Of a stretch of DNA of 64,000 nt, positions 33,799 through 40,653 are shown piece by piece. The stretch covers positions 30,637-94,636 of the forward strand of contig DAHVAR010000179.1 of NCBI GenBank assembly GCA_027314515.1, written 5' to 3'. Below the pieces are notes generated by a model. The model was given only the letters and a program-made list of their open reading frames with translations, did no database searches and had not been told where the DNA came from. Every line of letters begins with the position of its first letter. The stretch's first letter is position 1. A program made the position numbers and the translations under genes. Origin of the DNA: Actinomycetota bacterium (lineage in GTDB: Bacteria > Actinomycetota > Actinomycetes > Streptosporangiales > Streptosporangiaceae).

Positions 33799-34448
33799 TG
33801 AGCTCCGCCTGGCCTACCGGACACTCCGGACACCCCCGCAGCCCCGGTCACCCCCGCAGCCCCGGCCGCTTCGGACCGGCGATAGGTCGTCTGGAGTTGG
33901 TAGTCCTTGCCGGGCCCGGCCACTAGCCAGATCTCGGTGAAGCTGTCCGGGCTGAGCCGGGTCACCGTCACGCGATACCGGTCGGCCCGGCACGGATGCT
34001 CTGCCTGCCAGATGTTCGCGCGCAAATCCAGCAGGTAGAACTCGCGCCCGTCCGCGAACCGGACATCCGCCGCCCCGTCCGGGCGATCGCAGAAGATCAG
34101 CCGCCGGCGCGCGGGCCCGCGGTGGCTGCCGAAGCCCAGTTCCCCGTCCTCGGCGTACTCAAGCACCTGACCGCTGGCTGGCACCTGACCGCTGGCTGGC
34201 ACCTGACCAACCGCTGCCGGACGGAACCACGCGGTGCCGCGGAACACGCCCTCCTGGCCGCTGCGGCGGTCGCTGATCTGGCGCTGCACGTCCCACTCAC
34301 CGCGCAGGTATCCGATAGTCCGGCCGGCGTCCGCAGCAGTGGCGGGGGCTGCCGTCCGGCAGTTCGGCTCGGCTGACGGCCGCTCGGTTGCGTCGATGCC
34401 CACGCCGGCACGATACCTGGCGTACGGGATGTCGTGCTCGCGCGGCAT
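33795..34448 (-). CDS. DUF6314 family protein
   Basis: A 217-residue protein. YLRGEWDVQRQISD, FRGTAWFRP, ADVRFADGREFYLLDLR and HPCRADRYRVTV are the recurring blocks of this actinobacterial beta-barrel-like family of unknown function. GQVPASGQVPASGQV within it is a tandem repeat, and the end is Ala/Gly-rich. The start ATG at 34448 is preferred over the upstream in-frame ATG, because the latter would overlap the divergent bioY start. First gene of the operon with the ligase and lyase; a lipocalin-like ligand-binding role is only a guess. Confidence 0.78.
   Translation of the reverse strand: MPREHDIPYARYRAGVGIDATERPSAEPNCRTAAPATAADAGRTIGYLRGEWDVQRQISDRRSGQEGVFRGTAWFRPAAVGQVPASGQVPASGQVLEYAEDGELGFGSHRGPARRRLIFCDRPDGAADVRFADGREFYLLDLRANIWQAEHPCRADRYRVTVTRLSPDSFTEIWLVAGPGKDYQLQTTYRRSEAAGAAGVTGAAGVSGVSGRPGGAQ
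34164..34217. repeat. 18-bp tandem repeat in the DUF6314 gene
   Basis: Two exact and one diverged copy of GCACCTGACCGCTGGCTG, six codons each, coding GQVPAS on the minus strand. Confidence 0.85.
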
Positions 34449-34506
34449 GGTATGGTCCGTCCTCGTCCGCCGCCCTCCCCTGGCGGCCCGAGCCGGAAGG
34501 CATCTC

Positions 34507-35127
34507 ATGTCGTCAGTCGTGATCGCCCGGCCTCAGCCTCAGGTCCTCGGCGACCTGATTGCCCGCAGCAGCGGCAGGGTCGCCCACGCGATCCGTGACG
34601 TCCTGCTCGTGGCTGGCGCGGCAGGCCTGGTCGGCGCGCTGGCCCAGGTGTCGGTCCACCTGTCATTCACGCCGGTCCCGATCACCGGCCAGACGCTCGG
34701 CGTGCTGCTGGCTGGCACTGCGCTTGGCTGGCGCCGGGCAGCCGCGGCGATGGCCCTGTACGCGCTGGCGGGCGTGGCGGGCGTCCCGTGGTTCGCTGGG
34801 CACTCGGCTGGCTACGCCGGTGCCTCGTTTGGTTACATCGTCGGGTTCTTCGTGGCGGCTACCGCTTGCGGGTTCCTGGCCGAGCGCGGCGCTGGCCGCT
34901 CGGTACTGAGGTCCGTGCCCGCCATGCTGGCCGGCGAGATCCTGATTTACGCGTTCGGCTGCGCGTGGCTCGCGATCGACCTGCACCTGAGCGCGAGTGC
35001 GACGCTGGCCGACGGGCTCACGCCGTTCGTGGTCGGGGACGCGATCAAGGCCGCCCTTGCCGCGGGCCTGCTGCCGGCGGCCTGGAAGCTGGCTGGCCCC
35101 CGCGAGCAGGACGACCCGCGAGCCTGA
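34507..35127 (+). CDS. bioY: biotin transporter substrate-binding subunit BioY
   Basis: A 206-residue integral membrane protein. VHLSFTPVPITGQTLGVLLAG is the biotin-site signature of ECF-type BioY, followed by GWRRAAAAMALYALAGVAGVPWFAGH and SFGYIVGFFVAA, all typical. Six hydrophobic segments are visible. The start ATG at 34507 is preceded by GGAAGG. bioM and bioN energising subunits are not nearby, so it works as a solitary BioY or shares an ECF module encoded elsewhere. TATGGT about 55 bp upstream could be the -10 element. Confidence 0.92.
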   Translation: MSSVVIARPQPQVLGDLIARSSGRVAHAIRDVLLVAGAAGLVGALAQVSVHLSFTPVPITGQTLGVLLAGTALGWRRAAAAMALYALAGVAGVPWFAGHSAGYAGASFGYIVGFFVAATACGFLAERGAGRSVLRSVPAMLAGEILIYAFGCAWLAIDLHLSASATLADGLTPFVVGDAIKAALAAGLLPAAWKLAGPREQDDPRA

Positions 35128-35128
35128 G

Positions 35129-35644
35129 TCACTGCTCATCGCCGGGTCGCGCGGCCCCCTCGTCCGGGGCCGGCCGGTCTCCTGCTCGCTGTGCCGTCCC
35201 GCCGGGAATGTCCGCCTCGCCGGCAGCATCCGTCTGGCCCGGAGCATCCGTCTGGCCCGGAGCATCCGTCTGGCCCGGAGCATCCGGGCCAGCGGCGCGC
35301 TTCGCTGCCTGCGCCCGGCGGGCCACCAGGGCGTGCTGGCGGACGAGCGCAGCGAGGACGTCGAGTTCCGCGGCCAGCGCCGACCGGCCCAGCCGGGTAA
35401 TCCGCACCCAGGTGCGGGGCCGCCGCCCTTCGTAACCCTTCTCGACGTCGACAAGGCCGGCCTCTTCCAGCACCGTCAGGTGCCGCGACAGGTTGCCGGG
35501 CGTGAGGTCGAGCGCCGCGCGCAGGTAGCCGAACTCGGCGCGGTTAGCCTCGGCGGCGATGGTCAGGATGCCGAGCCGGTGCCGCTGGTGCACGGTCTCA
35601 TCAAGCCCGTTTGTCGGGTGCTCGGCGGCCGGCTGCGCGACCAT
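35129..35644 (-). CDS. winged-helix transcriptional regulator with repeat tail
   Basis: A 171-residue regulator. Residues 20-85 form a winged helix of the ArsR/HTH_27 type (LGILTIAAEANRAEFGYLR, LTPGNLSRHLTVLEEAGLVDV, RRPRTWVRITRLGR). The C-terminal 55 residues are low complexity, with DAPGQT repeated three times. It begins at the base after the stop of the membrane-protein gene, so the two are coupled. This class of small regulator is often paired with a membrane protein and represses its own operon. It converges with bioY, 1 bp from its stop. Confidence 0.85.
   Translation of the reverse strand: MVAQPAAEHPTNGLDETVHQRHRLGILTIAAEANRAEFGYLRAALDLTPGNLSRHLTVLEEAGLVDVEKGYEGRRPRTWVRITRLGRSALAAELDVLAALVRQHALVARRAQAAKRAAGPDAPGQTDAPGQTDAPGQTDAAGEADIPGGTAQRAGDRPAPDEGAARPGDEQ
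35231..35284. repeat. 18-bp tandem repeat in the regulator tail
   Basis: Three exact copies of CGTCTGGCCCGGAGCATC, coding DAPGQT on the minus strand. Confidence 0.95.
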
Positions 35645-36499
35645 TTAGCTCGCCTCCGCGCCGGTCGCGCTGGCGGGCGGCACCTGGTACCGGCGCTGCA
35701 CCGCCCAGGCGCCCGCCCCCGAGAGCAAGAGCACCAGGGCGGGCAGCACCACGTTCGGCAGGCGGTTCACCGGCACGCTGAGGGTCCAGCCCAGTCGGTA
35801 CAACACGTTCTGGACGTCGTACAGGCTGGCAACCAGCGACGACGCTAGGTAACCTGCCGCGATCACGGTCAGCGCGACGCTGCGCTCGGCCCAGGCCAGC
35901 GCGCACAGCACGAGCCCGAACAGCACCAGCGGGAAGGTGCCCCGGACAATCAGGTCACCAGGCATCAGGACGGCTAGCGGGCCGCTGCCGTAAGCGGCCA
36001 GTACCGGAATCACCAGCGCGAGGATGAGCAGCACCAGGCCGGTGATGACGAAACCGCGAGACGGGGTGCGCACACCAACCCGGCCGCTGCGCAGCCGGTA
36101 CCACACCGCCGTCGCGGCGAGGCCCGCCAGCATTGCCGCCAGCCAGTAATAAGCGCTGCCACTGCGCACGGCGGGGCCGCCGATACCGCCTAGATAGTGA
36201 AGCGGGGCTGGTGGTACGGCGGGGAACGCGCCCTGGACTCCGCAGCCGCGCCCGGGCGGCGCATGCACGCAATTCCGGTTCGGTGCCTCCTGCTGCAGGT
36301 AGAACGGAATCGACGCGCAAATCAGCAAACCGAACAGGGTCAGCGGGAACCAGTAAGCATGCCGAGCGCGCCTTGCCTGCCTCCGCGCGGCCCTGGCTAC
36401 GCCGAGCAACTGCTCGGGCGTGGCAGTCGCGTCCGTGCCCGGCTCGCCGGCGGCGCCTTCGCTATCACCCGATCCGGTCGGCTCAGACTCGCCTGACAT
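35645..36499 (-). CDS. membrane protein of unknown function
   Basis: A 284-residue protein. The first 45 residues are acidic then basic and cytoplasmic-like. About seven hydrophobic segments follow (WFPLTLFGLLICASIPFYL near residue 50; YYWLAAMLAGLAATAVW; VITGLVLLILALVIPVLA; and four more). An external loop holds two Cys (CVHAPPGRGC), possibly a disulfide. I do not recognise a family. It is directly followed by the winged-helix regulator and divergent from the sirtuin gene. Confidence 0.8.
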   Translation of the reverse strand: MSGESEPTGSGDSEGAAGEPGTDATATPEQLLGVARAARRQARRARHAYWFPLTLFGLLICASIPFYLQQEAPNRNCVHAPPGRGCGVQGAFPAVPPAPLHYLGGIGGPAVRSGSAYYWLAAMLAGLAATAVWYRLRSGRVGVRTPSRGFVITGLVLLILALVIPVLAAYGSGPLAVLMPGDLIVRGTFPLVLFGLVLCALAWAERSVALTVIAAGYLASSLVASLYDVQNVLYRLGWTLSVPVNRLPNVVLPALVLLLSGAGAWAVQRRYQVPPASATGAEAS

Positions 36500-36524
36500 C
36501 GCAGCTCCTCACTTTGGCCTGCCG

Positions 36525-36548
36525 TTAACTCTACGTTGCAAACTAGTT
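36525..36548. promoter_or_regulatory. candidate operator of the membrane protein/regulator operon
   Basis: AACTAGTT (36541-36548) is a perfect 8-bp palindrome inside GCAAACTAGTTGGC, just upstream of the membrane-protein gene, with a related half site AACTC near 36527. This is the expected place for the co-encoded winged-helix repressor. Confidence 0.45.
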
Positions 36549-36630
36549 GGCCGCAAGCTCCTTCGAGACTGTTCGCCGCCCGCCGGTACAGTCAAGGAGG
36601 GCAGCATCCAGACTCCGGAGGTCGGCGAAC

Positions 36631-37479
36631 GTGACAGCAGCGGGAGCCGCGGGCTCGCCCGCGGGCTGGGCCGCAGGGCTCTCGCGCTGGACAGCCGGCG
36701 CGCGGCGGGTGGCAGTCCTTACCGGCGCCGGCATTTCCACTGACTCGGGCATCTCTGACTTCCGCGGCCCGTCCGGCCTCTGGACCCAGGATCCGGCTGC
36801 CGAGAAAATGTCGACGTACCAGGTTTACGTTTCCGACCCTGCGGTCCGGCTGCGATCCTGGCAGGCCCGGCTGTCTCACCCGATCTGGACGGCCGAGCCG
36901 AATCCGGCCCACCTGGCGCTGGCCAGGCTGACCCGCAGCCCGGTCGGCACCACAGTGATCACCCAGAACATCGACGGCCTGCATCAGCGGGCCGGGACTC
37001 CGGCGGGCTGCGTGCTCGAACTGCACGGCACCATGTACCAGGTCGTCTGCGTCGGCTGCGGGCGCCGGAGCGAAATGGCCGGCGCACTCGCCCGGGTCCG
37101 GGCAGGCGAAGCTGATCCGTCGTGCACCGGCTGCGGCGGCATCCTGAAGTCGGCGACCGTCATGTTCGGCCAGCAACTCGATGCCACCGTGCTCGCGCGG
37201 GCCATCGCGGCGGCCGAGGCAGCCGATCTGTTCCTGGCGATCGGCAGCACACTGATCGTGGAGCCTGCCGCGTCGCTGTGCGCCGTCGCGGTGCGTGCCG
37301 GCGCACGCCTGATCATCATCAACCGCGATCCGACCCCGTACGACAAGCTCGCCACGGCCGTCATCAGCGAGCCGATCGGCGAGGTCGTCCCGGAGCTTGT
37401 CGATCAGCTGCTAGCGGTCCGGCGCGAACTGGGCCAGGCCGCCGGCGAGGAGCCCCGGCTAGCTGACCCGGCTAGCTGA
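36631..37479 (+). CDS. NAD-dependent protein deacylase, sirtuin (Sir2)
   Basis: A 282-residue sirtuin. GAGIS (residues 32-36), SDFRGPSGLW, TQNIDGLHQRAG, catalytic His in ELHGTMY, and two zinc-binding Cys pairs (CVGC, CTGC) are present. FGQQLD and IGSTLIVEPAASL complete the NAD-binding part. The start is GTG at 36631 with GGAGG 10 bp upstream; the frame is open further upstream, but that portion is not protein-like. It removes acyl groups from lysines, for example on acyl-CoA synthetases; an AMP-forming ligase lies 3 kb away, which may be coincidence. Its last codons and stop are inside a 13-bp tandem repeat. Confidence 0.92.
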   Translation: MTAAGAAGSPAGWAAGLSRWTAGARRVAVLTGAGISTDSGISDFRGPSGLWTQDPAAEKMSTYQVYVSDPAVRLRSWQARLSHPIWTAEPNPAHLALARLTRSPVGTTVITQNIDGLHQRAGTPAGCVLELHGTMYQVVCVGCGRRSEMAGALARVRAGEADPSCTGCGGILKSATVMFGQQLDATVLARAIAAAEAADLFLAIGSTLIVEPAASLCAVAVRAGARLIIINRDPTPYDKLATAVISEPIGEVVPELVDQLLAVRRELGQAAGEEPRLADPAS

Positions 37480-37520
37480 CCCGGCTAGCTGACCCGGCTA
37501 GCTGACCCGGCTAGCTGACC
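37456..37520. repeat. 13-bp tandem repeat at the sirtuin 3' end
   Basis: Five exact copies of CGGCTAGCTGACC. The sirtuin stop TGA lies in the second copy. Because 13 is not a multiple of three, all further copies are outside the coding frame. Confidence 0.95.
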
Positions 37521-37570
37521 TCGCTGCCCGAGCGGCATGCCTGCGGCGCTCGCTGGCCTACTGCGCAGGC

Positions 37571-38047
37571 CTACGGGACGACGGTGACCGGCCACTTCCC
37601 CGCCCGGATCAGCCGGACGGCGAGCGATCCGACGAACCGGTGCCCGGCCCGGGCAGATGCGCCGACCACGATGGCATCGGCGCGCACCTCTTCGGCGATG
37701 CGCCGGATCTCGGCGTACGGGTCACCACGGGTGGCAATGAACGTGATCGAGATGCCCAACTCAGCGGCGACCTCCTGGGCCCGGCGATCCATGTCGCGGG
37801 CGGCCTCGCGAAATGCCTCGTCTTTCGCGACCATCAGCGCTGCCCCGCCCGCACCGGAGGCGACAAAGCCGTGCAGCGGCGCCACGAATACCGCGACTAT
37901 CCTGGCTCGCTGGCGCCGGGCGAGCCCGGCGGCATACCAGCCAGCACGGGAGGCCGTCGTGGTGTCGTCCACGCCGACCAGGATGACGGACGGGCCGTCC
38001 GTGCCGAGCTCGAACGACGAGGAGGATTCCTTGTCGGCGGCCGTCAT
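37571..38047 (-). CDS. universal stress protein (UspA family)
   Basis: A 158-residue single-domain protein. ILVGVDDTTTASRAGWYAA is the first strand and ATP-site Asp. VVGASARAGHRFVGSLAVRLI fits the G-2x-G-9x-G(S/T) nucleotide-binding pattern, and VTVVP is the usual last strand. It likely binds ATP and acts in stress or dormancy responses. ATG start at 38047. It converges with the sirtuin gene. Confidence 0.9.
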   Translation of the reverse strand: MTAADKESSSSFELGTDGPSVILVGVDDTTTASRAGWYAAGLARRQRARIVAVFVAPLHGFVASGAGGAALMVAKDEAFREAARDMDRRAQEVAAELGISITFIATRGDPYAEIRRIAEEVRADAIVVGASARAGHRFVGSLAVRLIRAGKWPVTVVP

Positions 38048-38374
38048 GTCACCTCAGCCCTGCCCATACCGGCACAGTCTAGAAGTAATGGCTGACCCGG
38101 GCAGGCCATGCGCTGACACGATCAGGTCGTGAGCATGCCGGGCCAGCCGAGCCCCGCGACGGTTGCCGAACTGCTCCGCGCGATAGTCGTGCGCGATCGT
38201 GCCCGTTCCGTGCCTGGCCAGGCTCCGGCGCGGGCACCGCGAGTTCGTCGCCACCATCCTGCATCCGCCGAGGCCTTAACCGGGCCGGGCGTCAGCAGCC
38301 TGACGCGGAGCTTGCTGCCGTCGCTAGTCTGGCGATCGCAGCCGGCTTGCCAGCCGACGAGGAGGAATCGACAG
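38048..38374. other. intergenic region between USP and CoA-transferase-like genes
   Basis: A 327-bp divergent region. A plus-strand frame from GTG 38129 is open and in frame with the CoA-transferase gene but has no ribosome-binding site and no recognisable domain. Another frame reads LARLRRGHREFVATIL and then stops; it may be a vestige of something unrelated. No RNA gene seen. Confidence 0.4.
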
Positions 38375-39586
38375 ATGACGCAGCAGGCACCCGACTCATC
38401 GCCGGCGGGCAGCCCGGGACCGCGGAGCCACCCGGTGCCCGATGGCGGAGCAGCCCCGAATCCGCTGCCGGCCTGGCGCGTGCTGGACATGTCGCAGGCG
38501 ATATCCGGCCCGTACGCGGCGCGGATCCTCAGCGACCTCGGCGCCGACGTCGTCCGCGTGGAAGGACCGCGCACCGACATCACGGACCTGTTCGGCGTCG
38601 TCTCGGGCGGCCGGGCCGGCCTGTACGCGCAGATGAACGCCGGCAAGCGGAACGTCGGCATCGACCTGGCCGTGGCTGGCGCAGCCGATCTGGTGCGCCG
38701 CCTCGCCGCGCAGGCTGACGTGCTGATCCAGAACTTCCGGCCGGGCGTGATGGACCGGCTGGGACTTGGCTACGAGCGCCTGTCAGCCGCCAACCCGCGA
38801 CTGGTCATGGTCTCGGTGTCCGGGTTCGGCACGACCGGGCCGGACATCGGACGGCGCGCGCTCGCCCCGGTCATCCACGCCGAGTCCGGGCTGCTAGCCA
38901 GGCAGGCCGAACTCGATGACCGGGCGCCTGCCGACCTGCCAGTGGCACTGGCCGACACGGTGACCGGACTGCACGCCGCCATCGCCGTTCTCGCCGCCCT
39001 GCATCAGCGGGCGATCACCGGTCAGGGCCAGCACATCGGCATGAGCATGCTCGGGGCCGTGGCGGCAAGCGACGATCACGCCCATGCGGCGATCGACGGC
39101 AGCACCGAGCCGTACAGTTCGCGCGGCACGATCTGGCAGGCGCCCGGCGGCCCGATCCTGATCGCGGCGCCGCCTAAGCACGCGTGGGTGATGCTGTCGC
39201 GGCGCGGCCTGATCAGCGACCCGGCGCCGCCCGGCAGCGATTTCGCGGCCAAGGCGGCACTGCGCCAGCGAGCTATCCAGGACTGGATGCACGGTTTCGC
39301 TGACCGGCAGAGCCTGATCACTGAACTGGACAACGCCGGGGTGGCCTGGGCGGACCTGCGCGACACCGCGGACGTCTTCGCCGGCGGCGCCCATTCGGTA
39401 CCTGTGCCCGGCGGTGACCGCCGGGTCGTGGCAATGCCGTACGACTTCTCCGCGGCCTCGGCAACGATCCGGCGCGGCGTCGCCCGCCGCGGCGAGCACA
39501 CCGCGGAGACCCTGGCCGAATGGCTCGGGCTGACCGCCGCGGAGGTCGCCGCGCTGACCGGGAGCGGCGTGCTGCTGGCCAGCTAG
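38375..39586 (+). CDS. CoA-transferase family III (CaiB/BaiF)-like protein lacking the catalytic Asp
   Basis: A 403-residue protein. The CaiB/BaiF blocks are visible: VLDMSQAISGPYAARILSDLGADVVRVE, NRNV-like GKRNVGIDL, LIQNFRPGVMDRLGL, VSVSGFGTTGP. In family III enzymes the acyl-accepting Asp sits in the motif GxGQxVDxxMxD. Here it reads GQGQHIGMSMLG, with Gly227 at the Asp position. The protein is also slightly short near the end. It may be inactive, a racemase-like variant, or use another residue. The start ATG at 38375 has GAGGAGG upstream. It is followed, convergently, by nrdB with 2 bp between. Confidence 0.85.
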   Translation: MTQQAPDSSPAGSPGPRSHPVPDGGAAPNPLPAWRVLDMSQAISGPYAARILSDLGADVVRVEGPRTDITDLFGVVSGGRAGLYAQMNAGKRNVGIDLAVAGAADLVRRLAAQADVLIQNFRPGVMDRLGLGYERLSAANPRLVMVSVSGFGTTGPDIGRRALAPVIHAESGLLARQAELDDRAPADLPVALADTVTGLHAAIAVLAALHQRAITGQGQHIGMSMLGAVAASDDHAHAAIDGSTEPYSSRGTIWQAPGGPILIAAPPKHAWVMLSRRGLISDPAPPGSDFAAKAALRQRAIQDWMHGFADRQSLITELDNAGVAWADLRDTADVFAGGAHSVPVPGGDRRVVAMPYDFSAASATIRRGVARRGEHTAETLAEWLGLTAAEVAALTGSGVLLAS

Positions 39587-39588
39587 CC

Positions 39589-40545
39589 TCAGAAGTCCTG
39601 GTCGAAGGCGACGGTGCCGGTCACGCCCACCTGGTAGGCCGAGACGCGCCGCTCGAAGAAGTTCGACAGCTCCTGGACGTCCTGCAGCTCCATGAAGGCC
39701 AGCGGGTTCGGCGAGCCGTACAGCGGCTCGATGCCGAGCCTGGCCAGCCGCCGGTCGGCCACGTGCCGCAGGTACTCGCGCATGCTGGCCAGCGGCAGGC
39801 CCGGCAGGCCCTGGCCGTGCAGGTCGGCCGCGAACTGCACCTCGCACCCCACCGCCTCGGCCAGCATGTCGCGCACCTGGTCCGCTAGCCCGGCGTCGAA
39901 GAGCTCAGGCTCCTCCGCCCGGACGACATCCACCACGTCGAACGCGAACGCCATGTGCATGGACTCGTCGCGGAACACCCAGTTCGTGCCGGACGCCAGC
40001 CCGTTCAGCAAGCCGCGTGACCGCAGGAAGTACACGTACGCGAACGCGCCGTAGAAGAACAGGCCCTCGATGCAGGCGGCGAAGCAGATCAGGTTGAGCA
40101 GGAACGAGCGCCGGTCGGCAGCCGTGCGCAGCTCACGCAACTGGCTGATCGAGTCGATCCAGCGAAAGCAGAACTCAGCCTTGCGCCGGATCGAGGGAAT
40201 GTTCTCCACCGCGGCGAACGCCTGCGCGCGCTCGGCCGCGTCCGGCACGTAGGTGTCCAGCAGCGTGAGGTAGAACTGCACGTGCACGGCCTCCTCGAAC
40301 AGTTGCCGGGACAGATAGAGGCGGCCCTCGGGGCAGTTGACATGCTGGTACAGGTTCAGCACGAGATTGTTCGCCACTATCGAGTCGCCGGTAGCAAAGA
40401 ACGCCACCAGCCGGGAAACGAGGTGGTGCTCGGCCGGCGTTAGCTTGCGCAGATCGGTCAGGTCAGAGTGCAGGTCCACCTCCTCGATCGTCCAGGTGTT
40501 CCTGATCGCGTCCCGGAAGCGGTCGTAGAACAACGGATAGCGCAT
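39589..40545 (-). CDS. nrdB: class I ribonucleotide reductase beta subunit, lacking its N-terminal segment
   Basis: A 318-residue diiron/radical subunit. The ligands and radical Tyr are visible: D54 (ATGDSIVANN), E85 and H88 with Y92 seven residues after E85 (FEEAVHVQFY), and later FRDESMHMAF with E and H. RKAEFCFRWID and the acidic C-terminal VAFDQDF for alpha-subunit docking are present. In relatives the protein begins with LLDPGFELTLRPMRYP. Here this part is encoded in the same frame upstream but cut by a TGA at the Arg codon before PMRYP (see the separate entry). Translation may restart at the ATG at 40545. It is downstream of nrdA in one operon. Confidence 0.88.
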   Translation of the reverse strand: MRYPLFYDRFRDAIRNTWTIEEVDLHSDLTDLRKLTPAEHHLVSRLVAFFATGDSIVANNLVLNLYQHVNCPEGRLYLSRQLFEEAVHVQFYLTLLDTYVPDAAERAQAFAAVENIPSIRRKAEFCFRWIDSISQLRELRTAADRRSFLLNLICFAACIEGLFFYGAFAYVYFLRSRGLLNGLASGTNWVFRDESMHMAFAFDVVDVVRAEEPELFDAGLADQVRDMLAEAVGCEVQFAADLHGQGLPGLPLASMREYLRHVADRRLARLGIEPLYGSPNPLAFMELQDVQELSNFFERRVSAYQVGVTGTVAFDQDF

Positions 40546-40548
40546 CGG

Positions 40549-40653
40549 TCACAGCGTCAGGTCCATGCCGGGATCGAGCAGCATCCCCCGGCCGCCGCGC
40601 GCGGGCGGCGACGGCTGCACGGCACCTGGTGGCAGTTCGGCGGTCACTGGCAT
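40549..40653 (-). pseudogene. nrdB: N-terminal 34 codons of nrdB, ended by in-frame TGA
   Basis: Minus-strand ATG at 40651-40653, overlapping the end of nrdA, starts a 34-codon frame ending GMLLDPGMDLTL, then TGA (40549-40551), then CCG and the ATG of the annotated nrdB. All in one frame. Family members read LTL-Arg-PMRYP here, so CGA to TGA is the simplest explanation. Whether it is a mutation, a sequencing error or readthrough cannot be told from the sequence. Confidence 0.75.

Noticed and set aside
38129..38374. N-terminal extension of the CoA-transferase-like protein from GTG 38129
   Set aside because: The strong GAGGAGG site before ATG 38375 and family length favour the shorter protein; the extension has no domain.
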